DNA of 64,000 nt from Dipteronia dyeriana (taxonomy: Eukaryota; Streptophyta; Magnoliopsida; Sapindales; Sapindaceae), in contig CM065297.1 of the NCBI GenBank assembly GCA_032871835.1, forward strand, positions 64,405,253 to 64,469,252. The letters run 5' to 3'. Shown here piece by piece: positions 22,323-34,800 of the stretch (positions are counted from its first letter, which is position 1; each line of letters opens with the position of its first letter). The position numbers and the translations under genes were made by a program. Under the pieces are notes generated by a model. The model saw only the letters and a program-made list of their open reading frames with translations, was not told the origin of the DNA and searched no databases.

Positions 22323-22930
22323 AGAGTTATATTACAGAGAGTTATTTAAAAGATGAGAAAATTATAAAATTTGCCAACGGACATTAACTCCTGCAACAAC
22401 AAAAGTTATGCTACAGAGAGTTATTTAAAAGATGAAAATATCATGTAAACATATATATAAAGTAAATGATTTTTGGTGACTACCAAATTAATGCTCCAAT
22501 TTTTTTAAAGCATTTTTAAAAGAAGATTTTAGAAAATGAATACATCCACTCTTGTTTGAATGTTTGTGCATCTCTCCTACCTATTCGAGATGGAGTTCAC
22601 CCTTGTGTTATGGTGTTATTTCACTTGTAGTGCTTGATATCGAAAGATTTTAATAGATTTATCTATTAAATTAACTGATTAAGTGTGGTTTAGCAGCTTC
22701 TCTAGTGAAGAAGAAAGGTCTCCCCTCCCGTCTCCCGAACACAAAAGTGAAAGCTAAAATTCTTGCAAACATGTATATCACACACCTTCGATATGAGATA
22801 AGCTTGTCCATGTAAACACACAGATAAAGGGAAAATAATTGATGAGAAAATTACATATTTGAAAAAACTAACATTAACTCAAGTAACAACAAAAGTTATA
22901 TTACAAAGAGTTAATAAAAAGATGAAAATA
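22323..22930 (+). repeat. Three dispersed copies of a 45-60 bp repeat
   Basis: Copies at about 22323-22355, 22381-22440 and 22871-22930 share ACATTAACTC, ACAACAAAAGTTAT, TACAGAGAGTTATTTAAAAG and ATGAAAATA. They lie just left of the array at 23.5 kb and may belong to the same repeat body. Confidence 0.6.
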
Positions 22931-22979
22931 AAATATAAACCTTCGCTTTCACCGTATAAAGATAAAAAATAAAACAAAA

Positions 22980-23235
22980 CTCTAATAGATACTTCACTTT
23001 CAGCTGAATAAGATTACTATAGCCGTAAACAAGGTTACCATTGCTATGATGACATTTTCCGACAAAATTGTTGCAACCTTCTTCTTGTTGGGGCACAAGT
23101 TAAGAGCATGCCCACCACCATAGTAAGTTCGGGATCCAGACACTGGAGATGATAGCTAGCTCCCATAGTCAATTATGGAAAAGACAACAGCAGTTGCATA
23201 TGCTATAAAATCCAATGCTGCCATCTGCACCCATG
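22980..23235 (-). pseudogene. Degenerate membrane-protein-like coding fragment, unidentified
   Basis: Minus-strand frame from an ATG preceded by GGGTGCAG (about 23225) gives MAALDFIAYATAVVFSIIDY, a stop, a Gly/Tyr segment, NLCPNKKKVATILS and a second hydrophobic stretch ENVIIAMVTLFTAIVILF, then stops. Two hydrophobic segments around a basic loop suggest a small membrane protein or a captured exon. I do not recognise the family. Confidence 0.25.
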
Positions 23236-23504
23236 GAAATTTTCTACCATGCCAGGGAACACAGACTTCCTTAATTAAACAAAGTTAGTAACTCTAGTAT
23301 GTAGTAAAGAATCTGTTATGATTATAAAGGAATAAGCTATGACTATACTAATTTACCTGAGATGAAAAAATTCTAAAATGTTCGAGTTCATTCGGTGTAA
23401 GTAGTGTTTCCTTGGTAACCAAATTCGGATAGAGACTCGTTAAGAGATGCATCTGTGATTTTCCTCCATATATACTAGAGCAGCCAAATAAATGTAAGTG
23501 TCAA

Positions 23505-25390
23505 TGCCGTGAAAATGGTACCATCACCATGAAAATGGTTACAAATCAAAATATCAAAAATTAAAAAGTGGTTACCAGAGCCGTAAAATTATTACTATAA
23601 CCGTTAAAATAGTTACATTCGCCGTGAAAATGGTTACAAGTTAAAAAATTTAAAATTAAAAAATTTAAAATTAAAAAGTGGTTTTCAGACCTGTAAAATT
23701 GTTACTGGAGCCGTACAAAGGGTTATCATCACCATGAAAATGATTACAAGTCAAAATTTAGAAAAATTAAAATTTGGTTACCAAACCCGTAAAATAGTTA
23801 CTGGACATGTGAAAATGGTTACAATCGCCGTGAAAATGGTTACAAGTCTAAAATTTAGAAAAATAAAAATTTGGTTACCAGATCCGTAAAATGGTTACTA
23901 GACCCGTGAAAATAGTTACTAATGCCGTGGAAATGGTTTTACTATTTAAAATATTAAAAAATATAAAACGGCTACCGAACCCGTAGAAACGGTTACCGAA
24001 CCCGTATAAACGGTTACCAAATCCGTAAAGTGGTTACCAAGACCATGAAAATGGTTACAAGTCAAAATTTCTTAAATTTTAAAGTGGTTATCAGAGCTGT
24101 AATATGGTTACTGAAACAGTTAAATTGGTTACCATTGCCGTAAAAATGGTTACAAGTCAAAAGTTTAAAATATTTAAAAGTGGTTACCAGACCCGTAAAA
24201 TAGTTACTGAGGCCGTAGAAATGGTTACCATCGCCATAAAAATGGTTACAAGTAAAAATTTAGAAAAATAAAAATTTGGTTACCAAACCCGTAAAATGGT
24301 TACTGGACCCGTAAAAATGGTTACCACTACCGTGGAAATGGTTTTACTATTTAAAATATTAAAAAATATAAAATGGTTACCAAACCCGTATAAACGGTTA
24401 CCAAAGCCGTAAAGTGGTTACCAATACCGTGAAAATGGTTACAAGTTAAAATTTCTTAAATTTTAAAGTGGTTACCAGAGCCGTAATATTGTTACTGGAA
24501 CCGTTAAATTGGTTACCATTGCCGTGAAAATGGTTACAAGTCAAAAGTTCAAAATATTTATAAGTGGTTACCAGACACATAAAATAGTTACTAAGGGCGT
24601 ACAAATGGTTACCATCGCAATGAAAATGGTTACAAGTCAAAATTTAGAAAAATAAAAATTTGGTTACCAGACCCGTAAAATGGTTACTGGACCCGTGAAA
24701 ATGGTTACCATTACCGTGGAAATGGTTTTACTATTTAAAATATTAAAAAATATAAAATGGTTACCAAACCCGTTTAAACGGTAACCAAAGCCGTAAAGTG
24801 GTTACCAATGCCGTGAAAATGGTTACAAGTCAAAATTTCTTAAATTTTAAAGTGGTTACCAGAGCCGTAATATGGTTACTGGAACCGTTAAATTGGTTAC
24901 TATTGTCGTAAAAATGGTTACAAGTCAAAATTTAGAAAAATTAAAATTTGGTTACCAGACCCGTCCCTTGAAAATTGTTACTATTGCCGTGAAAATGATT
25001 TTACTATTTAAAATATTAAAAAATATAAAATGGTTACTAAACCCGTATAAACGGTTACCAAAGCCGTAAAGTGGTTACCAATGCCGTGAAAATTGTTACA
25101 AGTCAAAATTTATTAAATTTTAAAGTGGTTACCAGAACCGTAATATGTCTACTAGAACAGTTAAATTGGTTATCATTGCCGTGAAAATGGTTACAAGTCG
25201 TAATATTCAAATTTATAAACTGGTTACCGATACTATAAAATGGTTACTAAATCCATGAAAGTGGTTACTAGTACCGTGAAAAATGGTTACAAGTCAAAAT
25301 TCTAAAAATTAATAAGTTGTTACCAAAACCGTAAAATGGTTACTGGAGCCGTGAAAATGGTTATCATCGTCGTAAAAATGGTTACAAATT
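23505..25390. repeat. Minisatellite-like array with higher-order repeats
   Basis: About 1.9 kb consists of degenerate subunits of roughly 20-24 bp (GGTTACCA..CCGTAAAAT, GCCGTGAAAATGGTTACAAG). They are arranged in blocks of about 120 bp separated by AT-rich spacers (TCAAAATTTAGAAAAATTAA). A marker spacer TTTTACTATTTAAAATATT recurs near 23937, 24342, 24726 and 24999, giving higher-order periods of about 405, 384 and 273 bp. No spacer/repeat regularity of a CRISPR kind and no ORFs. Confidence 0.85.
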
Positions 25391-25843
25391 AAAATATCAA
25401 AAATTATATAAAAATATGTAATTAATTAATTTATCTTAATTAAAAAAATTATTTAATTATTTAATTGGTTTTTTAGTTTTTATTTTTATTTTAAAAATTT
25501 TATAAACAGAAATCTAAAGTAGTTTGAAAATTAAAAAAAAAAAAAGTTTTTTTTGGTGACAACCGGTTGGAAACCGGTTGTCCCTTTATTTTTTTAATAG
25601 TATTGTTGCCGGTATTCATGGCTGTATGTGCAGCCAACTGCACAGCAGTCGGTCCCCATCTACTGACGTTGAAAGGCGCGCCAAAAGAAGTCTTCAACTG
25701 GCAATGATCCACCCACTCATAATCTGCCACGTTGACAACTACCAAAACGCCACGTCACCTCCTCAAGACTCTTCAGACTTCCGTATAAACAAACCAAACC
25801 AAACCGTCTCGATTTAGCTTCGCTTTCAAAACCCACGAAGAGA

Positions 25844-28800
25844 ATGGAGTCACAATCACGATCACAATCGAGATCAACATCAGACAATCAAACGGTTGAT
25901 GATGATTTAAGACTCATCACCACCGCCACCACGAGGCGCATCCAACGGCTGACCCTCCACCTGAATCCAAACCCACCGCCGCCAGAGAGCCACCAAGAGG
26001 AGGAGCTCCTCCAGAGGCTGTCATGTGGGAGCAGAGCAAAGCTGGAGGTGGACAAAACAGAGCTGTCAATATACATGAAAGGGAAGTACAGCGAGATTCA
26101 AGAGAAGGTTTTTGAATTCTTCAACTCTCGGCCCGACTTGCAGACCCCAGTTGGGATTTCGAAAGATGAGCACAGAGACCTCTGCTGGAAGCAGCTTCTT
26201 GGGCTGGTCAGGGAGGCTGGTGTCAGGCCTTTTCTATGCGTCGCCGATGATCCTGGCAAGTACTTCGCCATTGTTGAAGCTGCTGGGAGTGTTGACATGT
26301 CGCTTGGGGTCAAGTTGGGAGTCCAGTACAGGTGATTGTTTGATTGATTTCCTTTTTTGTTACTTGTTGTTCAAGCATTTAATTCGCCTAGAGAATTATA
26401 ATTAACCTGTGTTATTAGGGCATGCAGCAATAGTATCAAGAATAGAATTTTTGTTTTTTAATCGAATTCTTTTATGTCAATGATTGCTTTTTGATACGTG
26501 TTGTGTACTGAAGTTGAAAGTAATTTGTCGGCTCATGGACATGGAGTGTTGTGTGAATGAATATGTAGATAGGGGGTTGTGACTTGTGCTTTTGTGGAAA
26601 TGGGTGTGTGCGTTTTTGACAATCGGGGCGGTGTTTGGAATGTGATTGATTTTTTTTTTTTTTTTGGAATTGGATTATTCTGCTTGTGGTTGGCTTGGTT
26701 ATTCGGCAGTTTAAAGAGAAGGAATTCCTATGATTTCGAATAGGTTCTGTGGCCCATGATGCCATATAGTTTAGGAAAGCGAAATCTTCTTTGCTTGTTT
26801 GTGATTCTTTGAATCATATAGCGTGTTTGTCTGTGCCTAAACACCTTTCTTGCCACACTGACTTTATGATTCTTAATGCAGTCTTTGGGGAGGTTCTGTG
26901 CTTAATTTAGGAACTAAAAAGCACAAGGACAAGTATTACAACGGTATCGATAATTTGGACTATCCGGGTTGTTTTGCAATGACAGAACTCCATCACGGTA
27001 AGCTACTGCATCTTCAAAATTTTCGCTGCTTAACTCTTGCCTGCGTTCTGCTATTAGCTCATTGCATCTGTTTGTGTAGTGTTCTTAAGATTCTTTCAGA
27101 TTTCATTCTGGATATGAGCTTCTTGGTTCATGAGTCATATTTATTTTTGCCTCTTCAAAGCTTTAAGACATGCAATGAATTTGTTTATGCTGCTGCGACC
27201 GACATTGAACGGAGCTGAAGTCTTTAGAACAATGTGAAATTGGAAATATAATAGTGAACAATTCAGATTTTTGTTATATATTCTTCTCCATATTGGAGGT
27301 AATTTATAGGAAAATACAATAGATACAATAGGAAACAACAATCTACAATTAAGCTAATTGATCCTAATTGATTCTAATCAAATCAGTCAAGTCAACTATA
27401 CAATCTCCTAATTAATGATAATATTCTAACACTCCCCCTCAAGTTGGTGCATAGATGTCACTCATGCCCAACTTGCTAATTGAGTCATGAAAGTTCCTTC
27501 CATTAATGGCCTTTGTAAGGATATCTGCAAGTTGATCTTTACATGATACATGCGAAAGCTCAATTATTTTCCTGTCTAATTTCTCTTTGATGAAGAATCG
27601 ATCAATTTCCACATGTTTGGTACGATCATGTTGGACAGGATTATTGGCAATCTGTACTGAAGCTTTATTATCATAATATAGCTTTATACTATCCTTTGGG
27701 TGAAATCCCAAATCCCCTAATAAGTTCTTCAACCACAGTAATTCAGTAATTCCTTGGGCAATCCCTCGGAATTCTGCTTCAGCACTGGATCGTGACACCA
27801 CAGTTTGTTTCTTACTCCGCCAAGTGACTAGGTTACCTCCTATAAAGGTAAAGTAACTAGAAGTAGACCTCCGATCACTAGCATTCCCAGCCCAATCAAC
27901 ATCTGTGTATCCCTTGATGTCTAGATGTCCATTCTTAGAGAACATTAATCCTCTGCCAGGAGATCCTTTTAAGTATCTTAGAATCCGAAGTACTGCATCC
28001 ATGTGACTCTCAGTGGGAGCGTGCATAAATTGGCTTACCACTCTCACCGCATATGCAATATCAGGACGAGTATGCGATAAGTAGATAAGCTTACCAACCA
28101 GCCTTTGATATCTTTCTTTGTTTGCCGGGGTTTGATCAGGGTGATCTGGACATTCACATAACTTGTGATTTTGATCCATAGGAGTATCTGCTGGTCTGCT
28201 AGCAAGCATCCCAGTTTCTGTAAGCAGATCAAGAACATACTTTCTCTGACTAAGGAAAATCCCATGTTTTGACCGAGCTAACTCAATTCCCAGAAAGTAC
28301 CGCAATGCCCCTAGGTCTTTCATTTCATACTCTGTGGCCAAGTGACTTTGAAGATTAGGCATCTCCAGATCATCGTTTCCTGTAACAATCATATCATCAA
28401 CATAGACGATTAGTATAGTGATTTTGTCACCCTTTTGTTTGAAGAATAAGTTGTGATCAGAGTTACTCTACTCATATCCAAATTTCCTCATGGAAGTACT
28501 GACTCGTCCGAACCAGGCTCTAGGTGATTGTTTTAGTCCGTAGAGAGCCTTTTTTAGTTTACAGACTTTACCAGTTTGAGAATCAAAACCAGGGGGGAGA
28601 TCCATATAAACTTCTTCACAGAGTTCCCCATGTAAGAAGGCATTCTTTACATCAAATTGTTTCAAAGGCCACTCCAGATTTGCTGCTAGTGAGAGAAGTA
28701 CTCTAACAGTGTTCAACTTTGCTACCGGGGCAAAAGTCTCCTGGTAGTCAACCCCGTAAGTCTGAATGTACCCTTTGGCAACCAACCTAGCTTTGTATCT

Positions 28801-31800
28801 TTCAATTGAGCCATCTGCCTTGTGTTTGATGGTATATACCCATCGACATCCAACAACCTTCTTTCCTTTAGGAAGATCCACCATCTCCCAAGTACAATTT
28901 TTTTGTAAAACTTTCATCTCCTCATCCATGGCTTAGACCCAATTCTGGTCTGTCAGTGCATCCTGCAAATTACTAGGAATAGATACAGAGGATAATTGAT
29001 GTGCAAATGTTTTAAAGGTTTCAGATAGTCTGTGAGTTGAGATATAATTAGTAATAGAGTAAAAAACATTACTATCTGCTGGAGGTCGTTCGGGGGAAAA
29101 AACAAATCGTATAGGTGGTCTATGTTCTCGACTAGGATACCTTCTAGTAGCTGGACTGGGATCAGGATCTGTGTGATTTTCATTGGATATATCATTAGAT
29201 AAAGAGGAGGGTTCAAGAGTTACCTTAAGAGCATTTTCAACCTCAGAGTCTGATTGACGAACCGGTGATGAAGAAGAGGAAGGTTGTACTACCTGTATGA
29301 GAACTGACTCCCCATGTTTCTCTTTCCCTTTATTCCTTCTTTCATACACTCTCAATGTTGGTTCTATCTTTTCTGTGAGACTATCAGGAATCTCACTTTC
29401 CAAAGATAGATTTTTTTTCCTCGAAAGATTGACTTCTCAGACTAATGGGTATACCATTGTCAGCAGTTTTAGGAGACATCCCTTCATAGTTCAGATTCTC
29501 CCCTTGAAGAGAAGTCTCCGAGGTAAAGTATGCCTCGTTCTCCCAGAAAGTAACATCCTCTGACACAAATACCCTACGGGATGGAGGATGATAACATTTG
29601 TATCCTTTTTGTGAGCTAGAATATCCTATAAAAACACACTTAAGAGCACATGGATCTAGTTTTCCTCGATGAGGAGTATGAACATGTACATATACCACAC
29701 AGCCAAAAACCCAAGGAAGAATATGCAATGCAGAGTTAACATCACAGTAATGAGACAAGGATTGTAGTGGGGGTTTGAAAAGATAGAACACTGGATGGCA
29801 TACGATTAATGAGATATGCAGCAGATAGTACTGCATCACCCCAAAAAGATTTAGGCATATGCATTCCGAGCAGTAAAGATCGTGCAACCTCTAAGAGATG
29901 ACGATTTTTACGCTCGGCAGTACCATTTTGTTGTGGGGTATGTGCACAAGATGTTTGGTGAAGAATACCGTTTTTCAAACTAAAAGCTTTTACATTATGA
30001 TTCAAATATTCACCACCATTATCTGAGCGTAAAACTTGAATTTTCCTATGAAATTGTGTGAGAATCATATGATAAAATTTTTGATAAACGTCACATACAT
30101 CACTTTTATTTTTTAAAAGAAAAATCCATATCATACGAGTACAATCATCAATAAACGTAACAAACCAACTCATACTAGATATAGACACAACGTTAGATGG
30201 ACCCCAAACATCAGAATGAACAAGAGAGAAAGGCATAGATCTTTTATTATTATTACTAGGGGGAAAAACAGTGCAATGATGTTTTGACAGAACACATGTC
30301 TCACACTGCATATTATTGTGCTCAATAGTTTTAAACAACGAAGGAAATAAAAATTTGAGATATTCAAAAGAACAATGACCTAGACGCCTATGCCAAAGGA
30401 AAATAGTACTCTCGTTGTTGGTTCTAACTTGTGCTACTTTGTGAGGATGACTGGAAACATTGTCTGCTGTAAAGTAGTACAACCCTCCTTTTTCCTTACC
30501 AGTTCCAATCGTCTCCTTGGTTGTGATGTCCTGAAATACACAATGAGAAGGCCAAAATGTCACAACACAGTTTAGAGATTTAGTGATTTGACTGATTGAG
30601 AGTAAGTTGTTAGATAAAGTGGGCACATGTAAAACAGATGATAAATGAAAGGATGGAGTTAGTGATATGGATCCAGCCCCATGAACCGGGGTGGGTGTAC
30701 CATCAGCATATGACACATTCTTTGTTTCGGTCGGAGTACGATGACTAAAGTTTTGAGAGTTAAAAGTCATGTGATTTGTTGCACCAGAATCAATTATCCA
30801 GGTATTATTACTAGAAATTGTAGAAACACTAAAAGCAGAATGAAATGTACTTGAGTTGAGGAATTGAATTTTGGAATCACAAATATTACCCTGTGGAATG
30901 GATGAGTTGCTGGAGGAAGATGCAAGAGAGGCAGTTCCAGTTTTTGGAGGCCCTTTCTTCTTTATTTCCAGGTACCACTCAGGATACCCATGCAATCTCC
31001 AGCAGGCATCTCGGATATGATTCTTTTGTCTACAGTGAGTACATTTTCTGTCTCCTGAAACCCGTTTATTGATTAATAGAGCAGAGCTGTCACTTATTTG
31101 TGAGGAAGCTAGCATAGTGGCTTGACGCTGTGCCTCACGACGGATATAGGCAAATGCTCCTTCAACACCAGGAAATGGATCCATACGTAACACATCAGCT
31201 CGTACTTTGTCAAATTCAAGGTCTAGTCCTGCAAGAAACATGTATACTCTTTGTTTTTCAATGCGATCATTCAGTCGAACCATATCTGTAGCATCAGTCA
31301 TATCATTCAGGCAACGTTGATCTAACTCCTGCCAGATTGTGTTCAATTCTCCATAATACTCAGCAATAGGGCGCCCAGATTGACGCATATGGAATGCTTT
31401 GCTATTGAGTTCATAGATGATGGATTGATCTGCACCATCATAGTAGGTACGAGCAACTGCTTCCCAAATGGCTTGAGCAGTAGGTAATCGGATAAACATC
31501 CCCATAATTTTGGGAGTCATAGATCCGAGGAGCCATCCTTGCACAGGAGCATTATCAGCCAACCATCGCCTATAGGTGGGACTGGTGGTGGCAGGCTTAA
31601 CACATTCCCCTGTGAGAAAACCATATTTGTCTCTTCCAGCCACGAAGATCTCAACAAACTTGGACCATAAATGGTAGTTTGATCCATCCAATTTAATCTC
31701 AATCTTAGATGAGTTATCATGAGAATAAATTGGAGGAAGTATTGGTGGTGGTGGTGGTGGAATTGTGTGGCTAGATACGTCTGATTCTTCGTCTCCATTG

Positions 31801-34800
31801 CCCATAGTAGTGGTAGTAAAACAGTATCAGCGGAAGCAAATGAAAGAAAAATTTGACTTTTAATCTTTTTTTTTTTTTTTTTGAAATCGGTATATATATA
31901 TAATATTTTATTATAAACACAGAAATTGGGCGACTTGTGTAGCTGATGGAGGAGAAAGAAATTAAGTGGCGGCGTGGGTCGCTGATGGAGGAGAAAGAAA
32001 GCCGACACGGGTCGGGTCGGGTTTGCGATGAAGAGCAACTGGTTTAGAGGCGACGTGGGTCGCGTGGTTAGGTCGGACACCTGCCGATCGACGAACGCTG
32101 GAGTCGATAGACTAATCGGCGACGAGGGTCGCTGCTGGAGAAAAAACCTACGTGGATCGGGTCGGGTCGGGTCGCGATAGATTGTGAGCAGATGGTAGGG
32201 CTGAAGACGATCGATGTTGGGTTGGGAACGATCGGCGATGGGTTGAAGGCGACCGACGAGGTTGATACGACGCTGGCGACAGTTATTCCGGTAAGACACC
32301 AGAAAACAATAGGTAGTAGTCCTATTGCTTTAGAAAAGAAAAAAAAAAGAATAGAAAACGGTAGAAATTTTTATTTAGAAGAGTAGAATTAGAAAACCTA
32401 AATCCTTAGGCTCTGATACCATGAACAATTCAGATTTTTGTTATATATTCTTCTCCATATTGGAGGTAATTTATAGGAAAATACAATAGATACAATAGGA
32501 AACAACAATCTACAATTAAGCTAATTGATCCTAATTGATCCTAATTGATCCTCTAATTGATTCTAATCAAATCAGTCAAGTCAACTATACAATCTCCTAA
32601 TTAATGATAATATTCTAACAAATAGTGATGAATCCTTATAAATTCCGGCATAAGTTTCCCTATTGTTATGGGATATCAGGGAACATTTGGCTAAGGGGCC
32701 GTTTGTTTTTTTAAGTTAAATATTAAAAGTCATAAGTACTTAATGGGTCTTAATCGTTAAGACATACTGATTTGTTTGTTTGTTTTTTGGATGTTTTCAC
32801 TTAAATATTAAGTGGTTTTATTTTTACGATTATACCCTTTATTTTAAATATTTTCATTTTAATAATAATATTACTAAATTAAAATGGATTTTAAATAATA
32901 AATAATAATAATTTAAATAAAAAAATTATTCTGAGAAGTTAACTTTTGAGAGAAGATGAAACGACATTGTTCGAAGCAATCTGAAAATTCGAAGCCTTAG
33001 CCGCCACCTTTTCTTGCTTGATCTCAGACCGCCGCCGTCCACTGGTCATCCTATCCAATCTTTTGTCAACTTCCAGTCCCATCGCCGTTCGCCTCAGCTA
33101 CGCCCACACCTCGAGACGACTGCTTCCAGTTTCCGCGTAGGGTGGTGACGCATGAGCTGTTCTTCTTCCAGATCCTGCCGCGTTCAAACTCCGGCGTAAT
33201 CCATCCCATCCCGATGTCAGCTTCCAGACAACGTCACTAGTCGCCGATTTTTTTTTTTTAAAAAAAAGAAGAGAAAAAGTGGTGAGGAAGTTCCTTGCCG
33301 ATCGTCGATTGCTATAGAGGATGACCTCCTCTAGCAGGAACGCCGGAGGCCGCCGTCCGGTTGCCGTTCATTGCCACTGCCTCCTACTCCTCCATGAGAT
33401 TCAAGTTTAAGGTTAGGTTAGGGTTAGTGTTAGGGTTTGATAAAGTTGGGGATTTTGTTGTTGTAAAGTGGTTTTTTATTAATAATTTAATTATATGGGG
33501 TTATTTTAGGAAATTCATGTTAATACGTTAAATATCACTTATTCAATAAGTGAAAGGTCAAAAATTTTTGCTTTTTAATTTTAGATGTTGTTATATAAAA
33601 GTTGAAAAACAAAAGGATAAAATTCACTTAATTTAAGACTTAAGACTTAAGTGGGGAAAAACAAGCAGCACCTAAGTTTGTGAAAGATTTCGGAAAATTA
33701 AATGCTAAACAATACACATCTTAATCACCTAATCTGTACCGGGAGTGGCTATTGGTTGATTCCGATCATTGATATTTTGCTTTCACTAAACATTTCTTAG
33801 GTCTTTTTTCTTTTTTTTTTCCAATTGTCTTGCACTGTTTAGATATGTATATCTGAACTGAATTGTTGATATTTGTGCTTGAAGGCTCAAACGTCCAAGG
33901 CCTCCAAACAGTTGCAACATTTGATCCCCTCACAGATGAATTTATAGTCGACACACCAAACGATGGAGCTATCAAATGGTGGATTGGCAATGCGGCAGTT
34001 CACGGCAAATTTGCCACTGTTTTTGCCAAGCTGAGGTTGCCAACTCATGATGCAAAAGGAGTCACTGATATGGGTGTCCATGCCTTCATTGTTCCTATTA
34101 GAGATATGAAGACTCACCATACTCTTCCAGGAATTGAAATACATGACTGTGGCCACAAGGTTGGTCTGAATGGGGTGGATAATGGAGCATTGAGATTCCA
34201 CTCAGTGAGAATCCCCCGAGATAATCTTCTAAATCGATTTGGGGATGTCTCCCGGGATGGAAAATACACAAGTAGCCTTCCAACAATAAATAAACGATTT
34301 GGTGCCACTTTAGGGGAACTTGTAGGTGGGAGGGTTGGCCTTGCGTATTCTTCAGTTGGTGTCCTCAAGATTGCTGTTACAATTGCCACTCGATATTCTT
34401 TATTGCGACAGCAATTTGGTCCTCCCAAGCAGCCCGAAGTCAGTATTCTCGATTATCAGTCTCAGCAACACAAGCTCATGCCAATGCTGGCGTCAACTTA
34501 TGCATTTTATTTTGCCACTAAACATTTGGTGGAGCAATATTCAGAGATGAAAAAAACTCACAACGAGCAGCTTGTTGCAGATGTCCATGCACTTTCAGCG
34601 GGCCTTAAATCTTATGTGACTTCTTATACAGCAAAGTCATTGAGTGTATGCAGGGAAGCTTGTGGAGGTCATGGTTATGCTGCTGTCAACCGATTCGGTA
34701 GCCTGAGGAATGATCACGACATTTTTCAGACTTTCGAGGGGGACAACACAGTGCTTTTACAACAGGTTATGAACTAATTTCTTTCTATCACGTCTATGAT

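Larger units (their letters stand above)
27255..32620 (-). mobile_element. Complete Ty1/Copia retrotransposon in ACX2 intron 2, antisense
   Basis: Both LTRs, primer site, polypurine tract and the 5-bp target duplication AATAG (27250-27254 and 32621-32625) are present. The LTRs are identical except for a 22-bp copy-number change in a CTAATTGATC run, so insertion was recent. The coding part is minus strand and carries two stops and two frameshifts. Confidence 0.97.

Noticed and set aside
23505..25390. Possible CRISPR-like repeat array
   Set aside because: Repeats are degenerate, spacers are also repetitive, and the DNA is clearly plant nuclear. It is a minisatellite-type array.
31517..32299. 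260-aa frame overlapping the Copia leader and gag
   Set aside because: It overlaps gag in another frame, and its sequence is compositional (GGGTCGGGTCGG leader and poly-K).
33887..34550. Several open frames opposite or out of frame with ACX2 exon 3
   Set aside because: Shadows of a well-supported exon with clear homology on the plus strand.
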